From the NCBI GenBank assembly GCA_965234365.1, contig OZ248345.1, positions 992,001 through 1,056,000 of the forward strand: a stretch of 64,000 nt of DNA, read 5' to 3'. The stretch is from Planktophila grossartii (GTDB lineage: Bacteria; Actinomycetota; Actinomycetes; Nanopelagicales; Nanopelagicaceae). Both the position numbers and the translations under genes were made by a program. The notes under the pieces are model-generated. The model saw only the letters and a program-made list of their open reading frames with translations. It was not told where the DNA came from and searched no databases. Shown piece by piece: positions 8,698 to 18,237 of the stretch; the first letter of the stretch is position 1; every line of letters starts with the position of its first letter.

Positions 8698-11277
8698 TTA
8701 CTTTAACGCTGCAAGTTGTGCGGTGATGCGCTCGATATCTGCAGATGTTGCAGCCATGCGCTCTTTAATCTCTGCAACAACGTTTGCAGGAGCCTTCGCC
8801 ATAAATCCTTCATTGCTCAACTTCACTTCAGCAGTCTTCATATCTTTCTGAGCATTAACCAAATCCTTTTCAAGACGTGCGCGCTCTGCAACAACATCGA
8901 CTGTTCCTGAGAGATCTAGCTCAACCTTCATGGCACCGATTTCTACTGATGCACTTGGAGTGAAATCTGTGAGTTCGAGCTTAAGCAAGAAAGCCATTGC
9001 TCCTGAATATGCGGTGACATCAGCTGGCGCGATGATGCGACCTGGAATCTTCTGCGATGGCTTAACGCCTTGGTCATTACGGAAGCGACGAACTTCGGTG
9101 ATGATCTTCTGGAGTTCACCAACAAGTGCTTCGGACTTCTTATTAATGAGTGATGCATCAGCAACTGGCCATGCAGCGGTAACAAGGGTTTCTCCCCCAG
9201 TAAGCGTTGTCCACATAGTTTCGGTAATAAATGGCATCACCGGATGAAGAAGGCGGAAGAGAGTGTCGAGAACGTGGCCCAGAACGCGCTGTGATGCAGC
9301 AGCGTTGCCTGAAGCGAACGCTTCCTTTGAGAGTTCGAGGTACCAGTCGCAGAGGTCGTCCCAGGCAAAGTGATAGATGGATTCGCATGCACGAGCAAAT
9401 TCGTAGCTCTCGATAAGTGATGAGAATTCAGCTGTTGTCTCGGCAAGGCGAGAGAGAACCCATTTATCGATATCTGAGAGCGTTTCAGTTGCAGGTAAGG
9501 GACCTTCGATTGTTGCGCCGTTCATCATGGCGAAACGAGTTGCGTTCCAGAGTTTGGTCGCAAAGTTACGTGAACCTGCAATCCAATCTTCAGCAAGGGC
9601 CTGGTCTTTTCCTGGGTTGGAACCGCGAGCTAATGTAAAGCGAAGTGCATCCGCGCCGTACTTATCGATAAATTCAAGTGGGTCGACAACGTTGCCGCGA
9701 GACTTCGACATCTTCTTACCGAATTGATCGCGAACGAGTCCGTGAAGAACGATGGTGTGGAATGGTGGAACACCATCCATGGCAAAGAGACCGAAGAGCA
9801 TCATGCGTGCTACCCAGAAGAACAAGATGTCATAACCGGTAACGAGAACGCTTGTTGGATAGAACTTCTTTACATCTGCAGTGTTATTTGGCCAGCCGAG
9901 AGTTGAGAATGGCCAGAGTGCAGATGAGAACCAGGTGTCGAGAACATCGGGATCTTGCGTGTAGCCAGCTGGTGCACTTTCGCCAGGGCCGACCACAATG
10001 ACTTCGTCGTTAGGTCCATACCAAACTGGAATGCGATGACCCCACCACAACTGACGTGAAATACACCAGTCGTGCATGTTGTCGACCCACTCAAAGTATC
10101 GTGGTGAAAGTTCTGCTGGCTCAATCTTTACGCGACCATCGCGAACAGCGTCTCCTGCTGCCTTTGCAAGTGGCGCAACTTTGACGAACCACTGCTTAGA
10201 AAGACGTGGTTCAACAGTTGTATCGCAACGTGAACAGTGACCGACTGCGTGAATGTATGGGCGCTTTTCTGCGACAACGCGACCCATCTCTTTCAGTTTT
10301 GCGACAACTGCAACACGAGCGTCGAAGCGATCCATGCCATCGAATTCTGTGCCGGTGCCATCCATGATGCCGTGCTCGTTCATAATGACTACGAAAGGAA
10401 CGTTATGGCGCATAGCCATCTCGAAGTCGTTTGGGTCGTGAGCGGCGGTGACCTTTACGGCGCCTGTTCCGAAATCTGGATCAACGAGTTCGTCGGCGAT
10501 AATCGGAATCATGCGGTTAACGAGAGGCAAGAGAACTTCGGTGCCAATCATGTGCTTGTAGCGAGGATCATCGGGGTGAACAGCAACTGCGCCATCGCCC
10601 ATCATGGTTTCGGCGCGAGTGGTAGCAACGACGATGCTCTGTTCGCCTTCGCCGTAACGCACTGAAACGAATTCGCCTGCATCATCTTGGTGTTCTACTT
10701 CAATGTCAGAGAGCGCAGTTAAACAACGAGGGCACCAGTTGATGATGCGCTCTGCACGGTAGATAAGACCTTGATCGAAGAGTTTCTTAAAGATTGTAAG
10801 AACTGCCTGCGAAAGATTTTCATCCATCGTAAAGGCTTCACGTGACCAATCGACAGAGTCTCCGAGACGACGCATCTGGCCGAGAATCTGTCCGCCAGAT
10901 TCAGCTTTCCATTCCCAGACTTTCTTAACGAAATCTTCGCGGCCGAGGTCGTGACGTGAGAGACCTTGTGTAGCCAATTGTTTTTCAACAACGTTCTGGG
11001 TTGCGATGCCGGCGTGATCCATTCCGGGAAGCCAGAGAGCTTCGAAACCTTGCATGCGCTTCATACGTGTTAAGCAATCTTGCAAAGTCTGATCGAGCGC
11101 GTGACCGATGTGGAGATTGCCCGTTACGTTGGGAGGCGGGATAACAATCGTGAATGGTTCTTTTGATGAATTGGCATCAGCGGTGAAGTAACCAGCATCG
11201 ATCCACTTTGAGTACAGGGGACCTTCGATATCGCCAGGAACAAATGACGACGCGAGTTCGCGCTTATCGGAGGACAT
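8698..11277 (-). CDS. valS: Valyl-tRNA synthetase
   Basis: ValS (859 residues) charges tRNA-Val and edits mischarged threonine. The class I motifs are HIGH at 56-59 (PPPNVTGNLHIGHAL) and KKMSKSRGN in the second half of the catalytic core. The CP1 editing insertion, anticodon-binding domain and a C-terminal coiled coil (last ~65 residues, alternating charged and Ala/Leu residues) are all present. Length is normal. It is followed without a gap by folC. Confidence 0.97.
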   Translation of the reverse strand: MSSDKRELASSFVPGDIEGPLYSKWIDAGYFTADANSSKEPFTIVIPPPNVTGNLHIGHALDQTLQDCLTRMKRMQGFEALWLPGMDHAGIATQNVVEKQLATQGLSRHDLGREDFVKKVWEWKAESGGQILGQMRRLGDSVDWSREAFTMDENLSQAVLTIFKKLFDQGLIYRAERIINWCPRCLTALSDIEVEHQDDAGEFVSVRYGEGEQSIVVATTRAETMMGDGAVAVHPDDPRYKHMIGTEVLLPLVNRMIPIIADELVDPDFGTGAVKVTAAHDPNDFEMAMRHNVPFVVIMNEHGIMDGTGTEFDGMDRFDARVAVVAKLKEMGRVVAEKRPYIHAVGHCSRCDTTVEPRLSKQWFVKVAPLAKAAGDAVRDGRVKIEPAELSPRYFEWVDNMHDWCISRQLWWGHRIPVWYGPNDEVIVVGPGESAPAGYTQDPDVLDTWFSSALWPFSTLGWPNNTADVKKFYPTSVLVTGYDILFFWVARMMLFGLFAMDGVPPFHTIVLHGLVRDQFGKKMSKSRGNVVDPLEFIDKYGADALRFTLARGSNPGKDQALAEDWIAGSRNFATKLWNATRFAMMNGATIEGPLPATETLSDIDKWVLSRLAETTAEFSSLIESYEFARACESIYHFAWDDLCDWYLELSKEAFASGNAAASQRVLGHVLDTLFRLLHPVMPFITETMWTTLTGGETLVTAAWPVADASLINKKSEALVGELQKIITEVRRFRNDQGVKPSQKIPGRIIAPADVTAYSGAMAFLLKLELTDFTPSASVEIGAMKVELDLSGTVDVVAERARLEKDLVNAQKDMKTAEVKLSNEGFMAKAPANVVAEIKERMAATSADIERITAQLAALK

Positions 11278-11314
11278 GGAGCGGAGTCTAACTGAACAAG
11301 AAGGCGCGAACTAA

Positions 11315-12613
11315 CTAGGCGCTTTTCTCCTCGTTTGGCTTTTCGCGACGTGATGCACGCTTTGGAATATCGCCTGTGCGAGGCACCAATGTTGGAGCTG
11401 CATTGGATTCGATGCACTCCTTTTCAATGATGACCTTTGCAATATCAGTACGGCTAGGGACGTCATACATAACGCCTAGAAGGGCTGATTCCATAATCGC
11501 ACGGAGACCACGTGCACCAGTGCCGCGATTGAGTGCAAGATCTGCAATTGCATCGAGGGCATCAGCTGTGAATTCGAGCTGTACATCATCGAGATCAAAG
11601 AGCTTCTGATACTGCTTTACGAGCGCGTTCTTTGGTTCGGTAAGTATCTGCATCAGCGCAGGCTTATCGAGATTTTCAACGCTGGTCAGTACTGGAAGGC
11701 GACCAATAAATTCAGGGATCATTCCAAACTTAAGAAGATCTTCTGGCATAACGTCAGCGAAAATATCGCGACGGTTCTTATCTTCAGCAGTCTGAAGCTC
11801 TGCACCAAAACCTACGCCCTGTGAGCCACTGCGAGCTTCGATGATCTTGTCGAGACCGGCAAATGCGCCACCGACAATAAAGAGAACGTTGGTTGTATCA
11901 ATTTGAATAAATTCTTGATGTGGGTGCTTACGTCCACCCTGTGGTGGAACAGATGCAACAGTTCCTTCGAGAATTTTGAGAAGAGCTTGCTGAACACCTT
12001 CACCTGATACATCTCGAGTAATCGATGGGTTCTCAGATTTGCGAGCAACCTTATCGATTTCATCGATGTAGATGATTCCGGTTTCAGCTTTCTTAACATC
12101 GTAATCTGCTGCCTGCAAAAGCTTGAGCAGAATGTTCTCAACGTCTTCACCGACATATCCTGCTTCGGTGAGCGCTGTTGCATCTGCAATCGCAAATGGA
12201 ACGTTGAGCATACGGGCAAGAGTTTGAGCCATCAGAGTCTTACCGCAACCAGTTGGCCCCAAGAGAAGAATGTTTGACTTTGCTAGTTCGATACCGTCTT
12301 CGTTACGTGAATCGCCAGATTGAACCCGCTTGTAGTGATTGTAGACAGCAACAGAGAGTGACTTCTTAGCGCGGTCTTGTCCGATGACATATTGATCAAG
12401 GAACTCGAAGATTGCCTGAGGCTTTGGAAGTTCGCTTAATCCAAGTGATGATGCTTCGGAGAGTTCTTCAACGATGATCTCGTTACAGAGTTCGATACAT
12501 TCGTCGCAGATATAAACGCCAGGACCTGCGATGAGTTTCTTAACCTGCTTCTGAGTCTTTCCGCAGAAAGAACATTTCAAGAGGTCGTTAGCTTCGCCAA
12601 TTCGTGTGGACAT
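11315..12613 (-). CDS. clpX: ClpX, ATP-dependent unfoldase of the ClpXP protease
   Basis: ClpX (432 residues) unfolds tagged proteins and feeds them to ClpP. The N-terminal zinc-binding domain has Cys14, Cys17, Cys36 and Cys39. Walker A is GPTGCGKT at 119-126, followed by the Walker B segment IIYIDEIDK, then the AAA+ small domain. In most actinobacteria clpX directly follows clpP2. Here an MFS transporter gene lies between them on the same strand. Confidence 0.97.
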   Translation of the reverse strand: MSTRIGEANDLLKCSFCGKTQKQVKKLIAGPGVYICDECIELCNEIIVEELSEASSLGLSELPKPQAIFEFLDQYVIGQDRAKKSLSVAVYNHYKRVQSGDSRNEDGIELAKSNILLLGPTGCGKTLMAQTLARMLNVPFAIADATALTEAGYVGEDVENILLKLLQAADYDVKKAETGIIYIDEIDKVARKSENPSITRDVSGEGVQQALLKILEGTVASVPPQGGRKHPHQEFIQIDTTNVLFIVGGAFAGLDKIIEARSGSQGVGFGAELQTAEDKNRRDIFADVMPEDLLKFGMIPEFIGRLPVLTSVENLDKPALMQILTEPKNALVKQYQKLFDLDDVQLEFTADALDAIADLALNRGTGARGLRAIMESALLGVMYDVPSRTDIAKVIIEKECIESNAAPTLVPRTGDIPKRASRREKPNEEKSA

Positions 12614-12675
12614 AGGTAAAGAGTAGTTTTTAGGCGCGATTTATGAGGGCTATATCAGGCTCAACTTTGTTCGCC

Positions 12676-13932
12676 CTAAGAAGAAATTGAACTCTGGGGC
12701 GAATACGGAGGCCGCGAAGACTTCATCTCTTTTACTCCAGGAACTAAGAGAACAACAGCACAAACAAATAAGTGGAAGGCGGCTACTCCAATAAGGAGTT
12801 GGCGCTCACCAAAGAGTTCGACCATTGGACCAGCAAGTGCCATGCCGAGTGGCATCAACCCGAGAGATCCCATGTAATCGATACTAAATACGCGACCTTG
12901 GTATTCAGCTGGAACTTCTCGTTGCACTTGCGTTGCCCAGAACGCTTCCCACGGTCCTACTGAGAATCCTGCGATGAAGTAGGCGCCGAAGATAAGCGCC
13001 TTGGAACTTGGGAATGCGAGAACTAATGGCGCGAGAATGAAGAGACCCCATACAACGACAGAGACAAGTCCAGGATTCTTTACCTTCGACTTTATGCAGA
13101 TCACCGCAGAGATTGCACCACCTGCGCTAAAGAGTGCGGCTGAGGTAGCAAAGACTGATGCCGTGCCGAAGTCGCGTTTCGTGATGACGGGAAGCAGAAC
13201 ATTCTCGACACCAATAACCATCATGAGTTGCACTGAAGCCATCAAGATCATCGCTGCGATCCACTTGTAATACCAAACTACTCGGACGCCTTCTCGGACT
13301 TCTTCGATAAATGTGGTGTGGGAGTTCTCGGAAGCAACCTTGGCTCCTTCATTGATGCGCAAGAGAAGAGCTGCGCCCACTAGGAAGAAGATTGATGTTG
13401 CAACATAGGTTGCGTGTGTTCCAAGTGAAACAACGATTATTCCTGCAATACCGGGGCCTGCAATGGTTGAACCCTTGAGCGCAATACCGCGGACAACATT
13501 TCCGGCGGGAAGAAGATGATCGGGCAAGATGCTCGGCATGATTGCGCCAGCTGCAGGACCACCAAATGCATCACTGACGCCCATCATGACAACAATGGCG
13601 CCAAGAATCCACATTGAAATATTTTTGGGATCGATAAAGACCACGATGCTTCCCATGATTGCGCGGAAGCCATCGGCGAGTATCAAAATAGTTTTGCGTG
13701 GCAGACGATCAGCCCAGACTCCCCCAACCGGTGCCATAAGCACTCCCGACAAGACGCGCACCGCAAGGATGAGACCCAGTGTTGTTGCACTTCCACCAGC
13801 ATCAAGAACTGTGACTGCAAGAGCGATAGGAAATGCTGACATCGCAATAACGGTGAGAATTCCGGAAATAAGAAGCGCCCGATATGCCGGGAAAGATAAA
13901 AGAGCGCCGGGCTCGAAATATTTTTTCAACAT
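12676..13932 (-). CDS. MFS transporter inserted between clpP2 and clpX
   Basis: A 418-residue protein with about twelve transmembrane segments and the MFS signature after helix 2 (GGVWADRLPRKTIL). It resembles the MFS_3/Enterobactin-exporter-like group of drug or siderophore exporters; substrate cannot be told from sequence. It is co-directional with the clp genes, with 29 bp to clpP2 and 62 bp to clpX. Its location suggests insertion into a normally contiguous clpP1-clpP2-clpX block. Confidence 0.85.
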   Translation of the reverse strand: MLKKYFEPGALLSFPAYRALLISGILTVIAMSAFPIALAVTVLDAGGSATTLGLILAVRVLSGVLMAPVGGVWADRLPRKTILILADGFRAIMGSIVVFIDPKNISMWILGAIVVMMGVSDAFGGPAAGAIMPSILPDHLLPAGNVVRGIALKGSTIAGPGIAGIIVVSLGTHATYVATSIFFLVGAALLLRINEGAKVASENSHTTFIEEVREGVRVVWYYKWIAAMILMASVQLMMVIGVENVLLPVITKRDFGTASVFATSAALFSAGGAISAVICIKSKVKNPGLVSVVVWGLFILAPLVLAFPSSKALIFGAYFIAGFSVGPWEAFWATQVQREVPAEYQGRVFSIDYMGSLGLMPLGMALAGPMVELFGERQLLIGVAAFHLFVCAVVLLVPGVKEMKSSRPPYSPQSSISS

Positions 13933-13961
13933 TTCTAGACCGACGCTCCCTTAGTAATTAT

Positions 13962-14588
13962 TTACGCGACAGGCTTGGCCTTTCGTGATGCCATTACCTT
14001 ATCGATAATTCCGTATTCAACTGCTTCGACAGCAGTAAGAATCTTGTCGCGTTCGATATCTTTTTCAATCTCTTCGACAGTCTTGTTGGAGTGCTTTGCA
14101 AGCATTGTCTCGAGCAAACCACGCATACGCATGATTTCACGCGCCTGGATTTCGATATCAGATGCCTGTCCGCCGCCTTCAGATGATGGCTGGTGGATAA
14201 GGATTCTTGAATGTTCAAGTCCGTAACGCTTGCCCTTTGTTCCACCCGCAAGGATGATCGCAGCAGCTGATGCTGCCTGTCCGAGACAGATTGTTGTGAT
14301 GTCTGGACGAACAAATTGCATGGTGTCGTAGATAGCTGTGAGCGCTGTAAATGAACCACCAGGTGAGTTGATGTAGATCGAGATATCTCGATCTGGGTCC
14401 ATAGATTCGAGAGTCAAGAGCTGCGCCATGACATCGTTTGCAACGGTGTCATCGATTGCCTGACCCAAGAAGATGATGCGCTCTTCGAATAACTTTGTAT
14501 ACGGATCGAGGCGCTTGTAGCCATATGCGGTCTTCTCTTCAATAGTTGGAAGAACGTAGCGGTTTGTAATTTCTTGAATGTGCTTCAT
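13962..14588 (-). CDS. clpP2: ClpP protease subunit 2
   Basis: This 208-residue serine peptidase carries the catalytic Ser107 (in LGQAASAAA) and His132 (ILIHQPSS). It overlaps the upstream clpP gene by 1 bp (TAATG). Actinobacteria use two unequal ClpP subunits that form a mixed ClpP1P2 tetradecamer; the second gene of the pair is named clpP2. Catalytic residues are present, so both rings should be active. Confidence 0.94.
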   Translation of the reverse strand: MKHIQEITNRYVLPTIEEKTAYGYKRLDPYTKLFEERIIFLGQAIDDTVANDVMAQLLTLESMDPDRDISIYINSPGGSFTALTAIYDTMQFVRPDITTICLGQAASAAAIILAGGTKGKRYGLEHSRILIHQPSSEGGGQASDIEIQAREIMRMRGLLETMLAKHSNKTVEEIEKDIERDKILTAVEAVEYGIIDKVMASRKAKPVA

Positions 14589-15214
14589 TACTTCTTACCT
14601 CCCGCAATGCTTGATTCGTTTGTTGCGATGTGATCGATAAATCCGTATTCGAGAGCATCCTTGGCGTTAAACCAATTATCGCGATCGGAATCTGCGATGA
14701 TCTTTTCAAGTGGCTGACCAGTGTGCTTGGCATTGAGTTCAGACATTGTCTGCTTTGTGATTGCCATCTGTTCTGCCTGGATTCGAATATCAGTTGCTGT
14801 GCCGCCGATGCCACCAAGTGGTTGGTGCATCAAGATGCGTGCATGTGGAGTTGCGTAACGCTTTCCGGGAGCACCAGCTGTGAGCAAGAACTGGCCCATT
14901 GATGCAGCCATTCCCATTGCAACAGTTGCAACGTCGTTCTTGATGTAATGCATGGTGTCGTAGATCGCCATACCTGCAGTGACTGAGCCACCAGGTGAGT
15001 TGATGTAAAGGTAGATATCTTTTTCAGGATCTTCGGCAGCTAGAAGAAGCATCTGCGCGCAAATAGCGTTGGCCATTTCATCGCGAACTTCGCCTGCAAG
15101 AAAGATGATGCGTTCGCGGAGCAAACGGCTATAAATCTGATCACCTAGTCCCATGAGTTCTGAACCAGCTGAGCGGGCAACGGTTGTGTTGCCCTGTGGG
15201 TTATTAAAATCCAC
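14588..15214 (-). CDS. clpP1: ClpP protease subunit 1
   Basis: This 208-residue paralogue has catalytic Ser105 (MGMAASMGQ) and His130 (RILMHQPLGG). It is the first clpP of the pair, 115 bp downstream of tig. It has a short N-terminal extension that is likely processed. The 1-bp overlap with clpP2 implies coupled synthesis of the two subunits. Symbols follow the usual actinobacterial naming by position. Confidence 0.94.
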   Translation of the reverse strand: MDFNNPQGNTTVARSAGSELMGLGDQIYSRLLRERIIFLAGEVRDEMANAICAQMLLLAAEDPEKDIYLYINSPGGSVTAGMAIYDTMHYIKNDVATVAMGMAASMGQFLLTAGAPGKRYATPHARILMHQPLGGIGGTATDIRIQAEQMAITKQTMSELNAKHTGQPLEKIIADSDRDNWFNAKDALEYGFIDHIATNESSIAGGKK

Positions 15215-15329
15215 GTGTCATCCTTCCGATCGTTTTACTTGTAGTGACCTTAACAATCTGGGCAGCAAAATGCTTCCCAAATTGGTCAGATTGCCTCGAA
15301 AAGGGCGGATGTTCGCTTACGGCTAAAGA

Positions 15330-16646
15330 TTATTCAGCGTCTGAAGCAACTGCTTCGTCTGCAGCCTTGACCTCTGAAGCTTCGGCTGGGCGAAGAGCTT
15401 CGAGTTCAACCTTGTTGCCTGATTTATCGACAACAGAGATACGAGCAAGAACAGAGGCAAGAGCCTTAGCGCGAGTTACTTCAGCAACTACCTGGCTGAT
15501 CTGTCCCGCCTTCTGAAGTTCTTGTGCAAATTGCTCTGGACCCATTCCGTAGCGCTGTGACATGCGAATGAGGTACTCAGTTAATTCAATTTCGTTAACC
15601 TGAACATCTTCAGCCTTCACGATTGAGTCGAAGAGGAAATCTGATTTGATTGATGAGCGAACCTGGCCATCTACCTCAGCGCGGTGTTCTGCATCTTCCA
15701 TGCGTCCTTCACCTTCGAGGTGATCATTTACTTCTTCAAGAACGATGTCGTCAGGAACTGGAATATCGAGATCTGCAAGAAGCTTTTCAACGAGAAGGTC
15801 GCGAGCTTGTGCGCCTTGCTCCATCTTCTTCACGCGGCTAAGGCGCTCAGTGAAATCAGCACGGAGTTCAGCGACTGTATCGAACTCAGATGCAAGCTTC
15901 GCAAATGAATCATCGAGCGTTGGAAGTTCGCGCTCTTTAACAACCTTGAGCTTAATTTCTACATCGCCCTTTTCGTCATCTTTCTGACCGACGAGCTGAG
16001 TTGTAAATACTTTTGTATCGCCTGCGCTCATGCCGACAAGTGCCTCATCGAGGTTATCAATCATCTTATTTGAGCCGACTTCGTATGAAATGTCATTTGC
16101 CTTGCCGCCATCTACTTCAGCGCCATCGATGCGCGCTGTGAGATCGACAGTGACAAAGTCACCAGTCTTGGCTTCACGCTCGACTGTATGAAGTGTGCCG
16201 AAGCGAGCGCGGAGTTCATCAATCTGCTCATTGATATCAGCATCTGATACTTCAACGTTATCGACAGTGATTGTGATCTTTGAGAAATCTGGAAGTGTGA
16301 CATCTGGACGCACATTTACTTCGACGGAGAAATCAAGTTTCTCGTTATCGACGAAATCGATTGCATCAACTGTTGGGCGACCAACTACGAGAACATCGTT
16401 CTCGCGAGCTGCAGCAACATAGAAATCTTGAATCGCAGAGCTGATCGCTTCATCGATAACAGCCTGACGACCAACGCGCTGATCGATCATTGCATTAGGA
16501 ACTTTGCCCTTACGGAATCCTGGAATGTTTACAGTTGCAGCAACGCGCTTGTATGCAGCATCAACATACTGACCCATCTCGGCGTAAGGAACTTTCACAT
16601 CTAAACGAACGCGAGTTGGGGAAAGTGTCTCGAGAGTGCTCTTCAC
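15330..16646 (-). CDS. tig: Trigger factor, ribosome-associated chaperone
   Basis: Trigger factor (438 residues) binds the ribosome exit tunnel and folds nascent chains. The N-terminal ribosome-binding segment with the signature GFRKGKVP (residues ~41-48) is present, followed by the FKBP-type isomerase domain (~160-245) and the alpha-helical C-terminal chaperone domain. The C-terminus is acidic and Ala-rich. It heads the tig-clpP1-clpP2 block. A tRNA-Pro gene lies 67 bp upstream on the same strand. Confidence 0.96.
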   Translation of the reverse strand: MKSTLETLSPTRVRLDVKVPYAEMGQYVDAAYKRVAATVNIPGFRKGKVPNAMIDQRVGRQAVIDEAISSAIQDFYVAAARENDVLVVGRPTVDAIDFVDNEKLDFSVEVNVRPDVTLPDFSKITITVDNVEVSDADINEQIDELRARFGTLHTVEREAKTGDFVTVDLTARIDGAEVDGGKANDISYEVGSNKMIDNLDEALVGMSAGDTKVFTTQLVGQKDDEKGDVEIKLKVVKERELPTLDDSFAKLASEFDTVAELRADFTERLSRVKKMEQGAQARDLLVEKLLADLDIPVPDDIVLEEVNDHLEGEGRMEDAEHRAEVDGQVRSSIKSDFLFDSIVKAEDVQVNEIELTEYLIRMSQRYGMGPEQFAQELQKAGQISQVVAEVTRAKALASVLARISVVDKSGNKVELEALRPAEASEVKAADEAVASDAE

Positions 16647-16713
16647 GATGTGCTCCTTGTTATGTGCATAGAGATAGCTCCAAAATTTTCACTCTAGAGC
16701 TTTAAAGAAATTC

Positions 16714-16789
16714 TGGTCGGGGCGGGGAGATTCGAACTCCCGATCTCCTGCTCCCAAAGCAGGCGCGCTAGCCACTACGCTACGCCCCG
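16714..16789 (-). tRNA. tRNA-Pro (TGG)
   Basis: The minus strand reads as a full cloverleaf. The acceptor CGGGGCG pairs with CGCCCCG, the anticodon arm CTGCT-TTGGGAG-AGCAG places TGG in the loop, and the T arm contains GTTCGAATC. The 3' CCA is encoded (16714-16716). Confidence 0.95.
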
Positions 16790-16863
16790 AGGCGCATGCG
16801 GAAGTCTAGACGAATTTTTTACTCTCGCTTACACACCCTGTACGCTCAGCCTCCGCACCACTT

Positions 16864-16937
16864 GCGGGTGTAGCTCAATGGTAGAGCCCCAGCCTTCCAA
16901 GCTGGCCATGCCGGTTCGATCCCGGTCACCCGCTCCA
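16864..16937 (+). tRNA. tRNA-Gly (TCC)
   Basis: The acceptor GCGGGTG pairs with CACCCGC. The anticodon stem CCAGC/GCTGG carries the loop CTTCCAA, giving TCC. The T loop is TTCGATC and the 3' CCA is encoded (16935-16937). The gene ends 5 bp from the convergent stop codon of the collagen-like gene. Confidence 0.95.
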
Positions 16938-16942
16938 TAGCT

Positions 16943-17992
16943 TTAATTAACAGTTCCAACCTTGGCGATGTAAGCAGTGCCACTAAAAACCATTGGACTT
17001 CCTCCTGTATCGGCCAATCTGTCGATGATTCTCACGGAAAATGTCTGGGCGCTTCCTGAGGTTTTAAGAGTTCCAATGATTAGAAATCCATAGTTGTTTG
17101 TCCAACTGGAATCCCCAATTTTCTTAAAGTTATTCTGCATAACTCGATATGTTGGAGTGACTCCGGTAGTAATCAAATTCGCCCCAAATTCGAACGATGA
17201 CGAACTTGTAGCAGCAACATATATTTCAAACCAGTAAGAAGTATTCGCTGCCAACGTTCCAAATTCCGCAGAAACAGCAGACCCATAAGGAGTATTGGTA
17301 CTCAATGTGAAGTTAGCAATTGATACAACGCTTACTTCTGAAACACCTGCTGGGCCCGTTGCTCCGGTTGCGCCAGTCGCACCCGCTGGACCTGCATCAC
17401 CTTGTGGTCCTGTTGCACCCGTTGCTCCTGCACTTCCGGTCGCACCAGTTGCGCCAGTTGCTCCTGTTGCACCTGCAGCACCAGTTGCTCCTTGCGGTCC
17501 TGGTGTTCCACCTCCTGATCCGGATGGACCTGTTGCGCCAGTTGCACCTTGCGGTCCTGTCGCACCTGCGGGGCCTGTTGGTCCTGCAGGACCTGCAGCA
17601 CCCGTTGCACCTTTCTCTCCTTGCGGTCCAGCGGGGCCTGTTGCACCAGAAGTTGTTGATGCATTTGTTACCGTCTTTCCATCAGTTCCGTTCTTACCGT
17701 CGCTTCCATTCTTTCCATCACTTCCACTTGCACCAGCTGCACCAGTTGGTCCCTGTAAGTTCTGCGGAGCAGGCCACTTTCCATTTGTCTTCGGACCGAA
17801 AAGTAAAAGACTGCGAGTATCAATATAGAAATCACCATTAATTCCAACGCTGCTAGTTGGTGAACCTTTTCCATTTAAAATCGTATTTGGAATTGATGAA
17901 GCGCTACGGCCCGCTGCATCTGCAGAGTACGAGGTAAGAGCTGATGAAAAGATTGCAATAGTTGCAAGGATTGCTAGACGGTTGCGCTTCAC
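16943..17992 (-). CDS. Secreted collagen-like protein
   Basis: This 349-residue protein has a signal peptide (about residues 1-27, ending SADA). A short domain follows with the pattern NGDFYID...GPKTNGKWP. A Gly-X-Y collagen-like region runs from about 81 to 216, rich in GATGATG and GPAGPQG triplets and broken around 104-115. The C-terminal domain (~217-349) is beta-rich with no cysteine and could act as a trimerisation head. Such proteins are usually exported and form surface fibres. No sortase motif or membrane anchor is visible. The long antisense frames over the repeat are translation shadows. Confidence 0.85.
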   Translation of the reverse strand: MKRNRLAILATIAIFSSALTSYSADAAGRSASSIPNTILNGKGSPTSSVGINGDFYIDTRSLLLFGPKTNGKWPAPQNLQGPTGAAGASGSDGKNGSDGKNGTDGKTVTNASTTSGATGPAGPQGEKGATGAAGPAGPTGPAGATGPQGATGATGPSGSGGGTPGPQGATGAAGATGATGATGATGSAGATGATGPQGDAGPAGATGATGATGPAGVSEVSVVSIANFTLSTNTPYGSAVSAEFGTLAANTSYWFEIYVAATSSSSFEFGANLITTGVTPTYRVMQNNFKKIGDSSWTNNYGFLIIGTLKTSGSAQTFSVRIIDRLADTGGSPMVFSGTAYIAKVGTVN

Positions 17993-18237
17993 TGGTGACC
18001 TCCAGGTCGTTGGTATGTAACCAGTGTGAAGAGGCGTCGCACATCCTTAAATCGGGCAATCCCCCACATTTCTCTCAGAAATGCGGGGTGGCCACGCGTA
18101 AGTGGCTCACAAGATTCGCCCGCAAACTCCCAAAGTGCTCACAGGTAAACGGGATACCTTTCTGAGCATAAGGCGGTTTATTACTCACAAGTCGATACGA
18201 GGGTGTCGACACAAAGTACGGGACAGGAGACATGCAA
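17993..18237. other. Divergent intergenic region with stem-loops
   Basis: This 245-bp gap separates two divergent secreted-protein genes, so it should hold both promoters. Visible structure: a strong hairpin at 18062-18088, a short stem GCCAC/GTGGC at 18091-18106 and the pair GGTA/TACC further on. For the plus-strand gene, AGGAGA at 18225-18230 decides the start at 18238. Confidence 0.5.
18062..18088. repeat. Inverted repeat / hairpin
   Basis: CCCCACATTTCT and AGAAATGCGGGG form a 12-bp stem with one mismatch and a CTC loop. There is no T tract on either side, so it is not a standard terminator. It lies about 70 bp upstream of the collagen-like gene and could be part of that gene's leader RNA or an operator. 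Confidence 0.55.

Noticed and set aside
17295..17841. Long plus-strand Pro/Ala/Val-rich and Leu/His-rich open frames
   Set aside because: They are reverse-complement shadows of the Gly-X-Y repeat of the collagen-like gene on the minus strand.
17993..18237. c-di-AMP (ydaO) or c-di-GMP riboswitch upstream of secreted-protein genes
   Set aside because: The key conserved blocks of these riboswitches that I remember are not present on either strand; only simple hairpins are.
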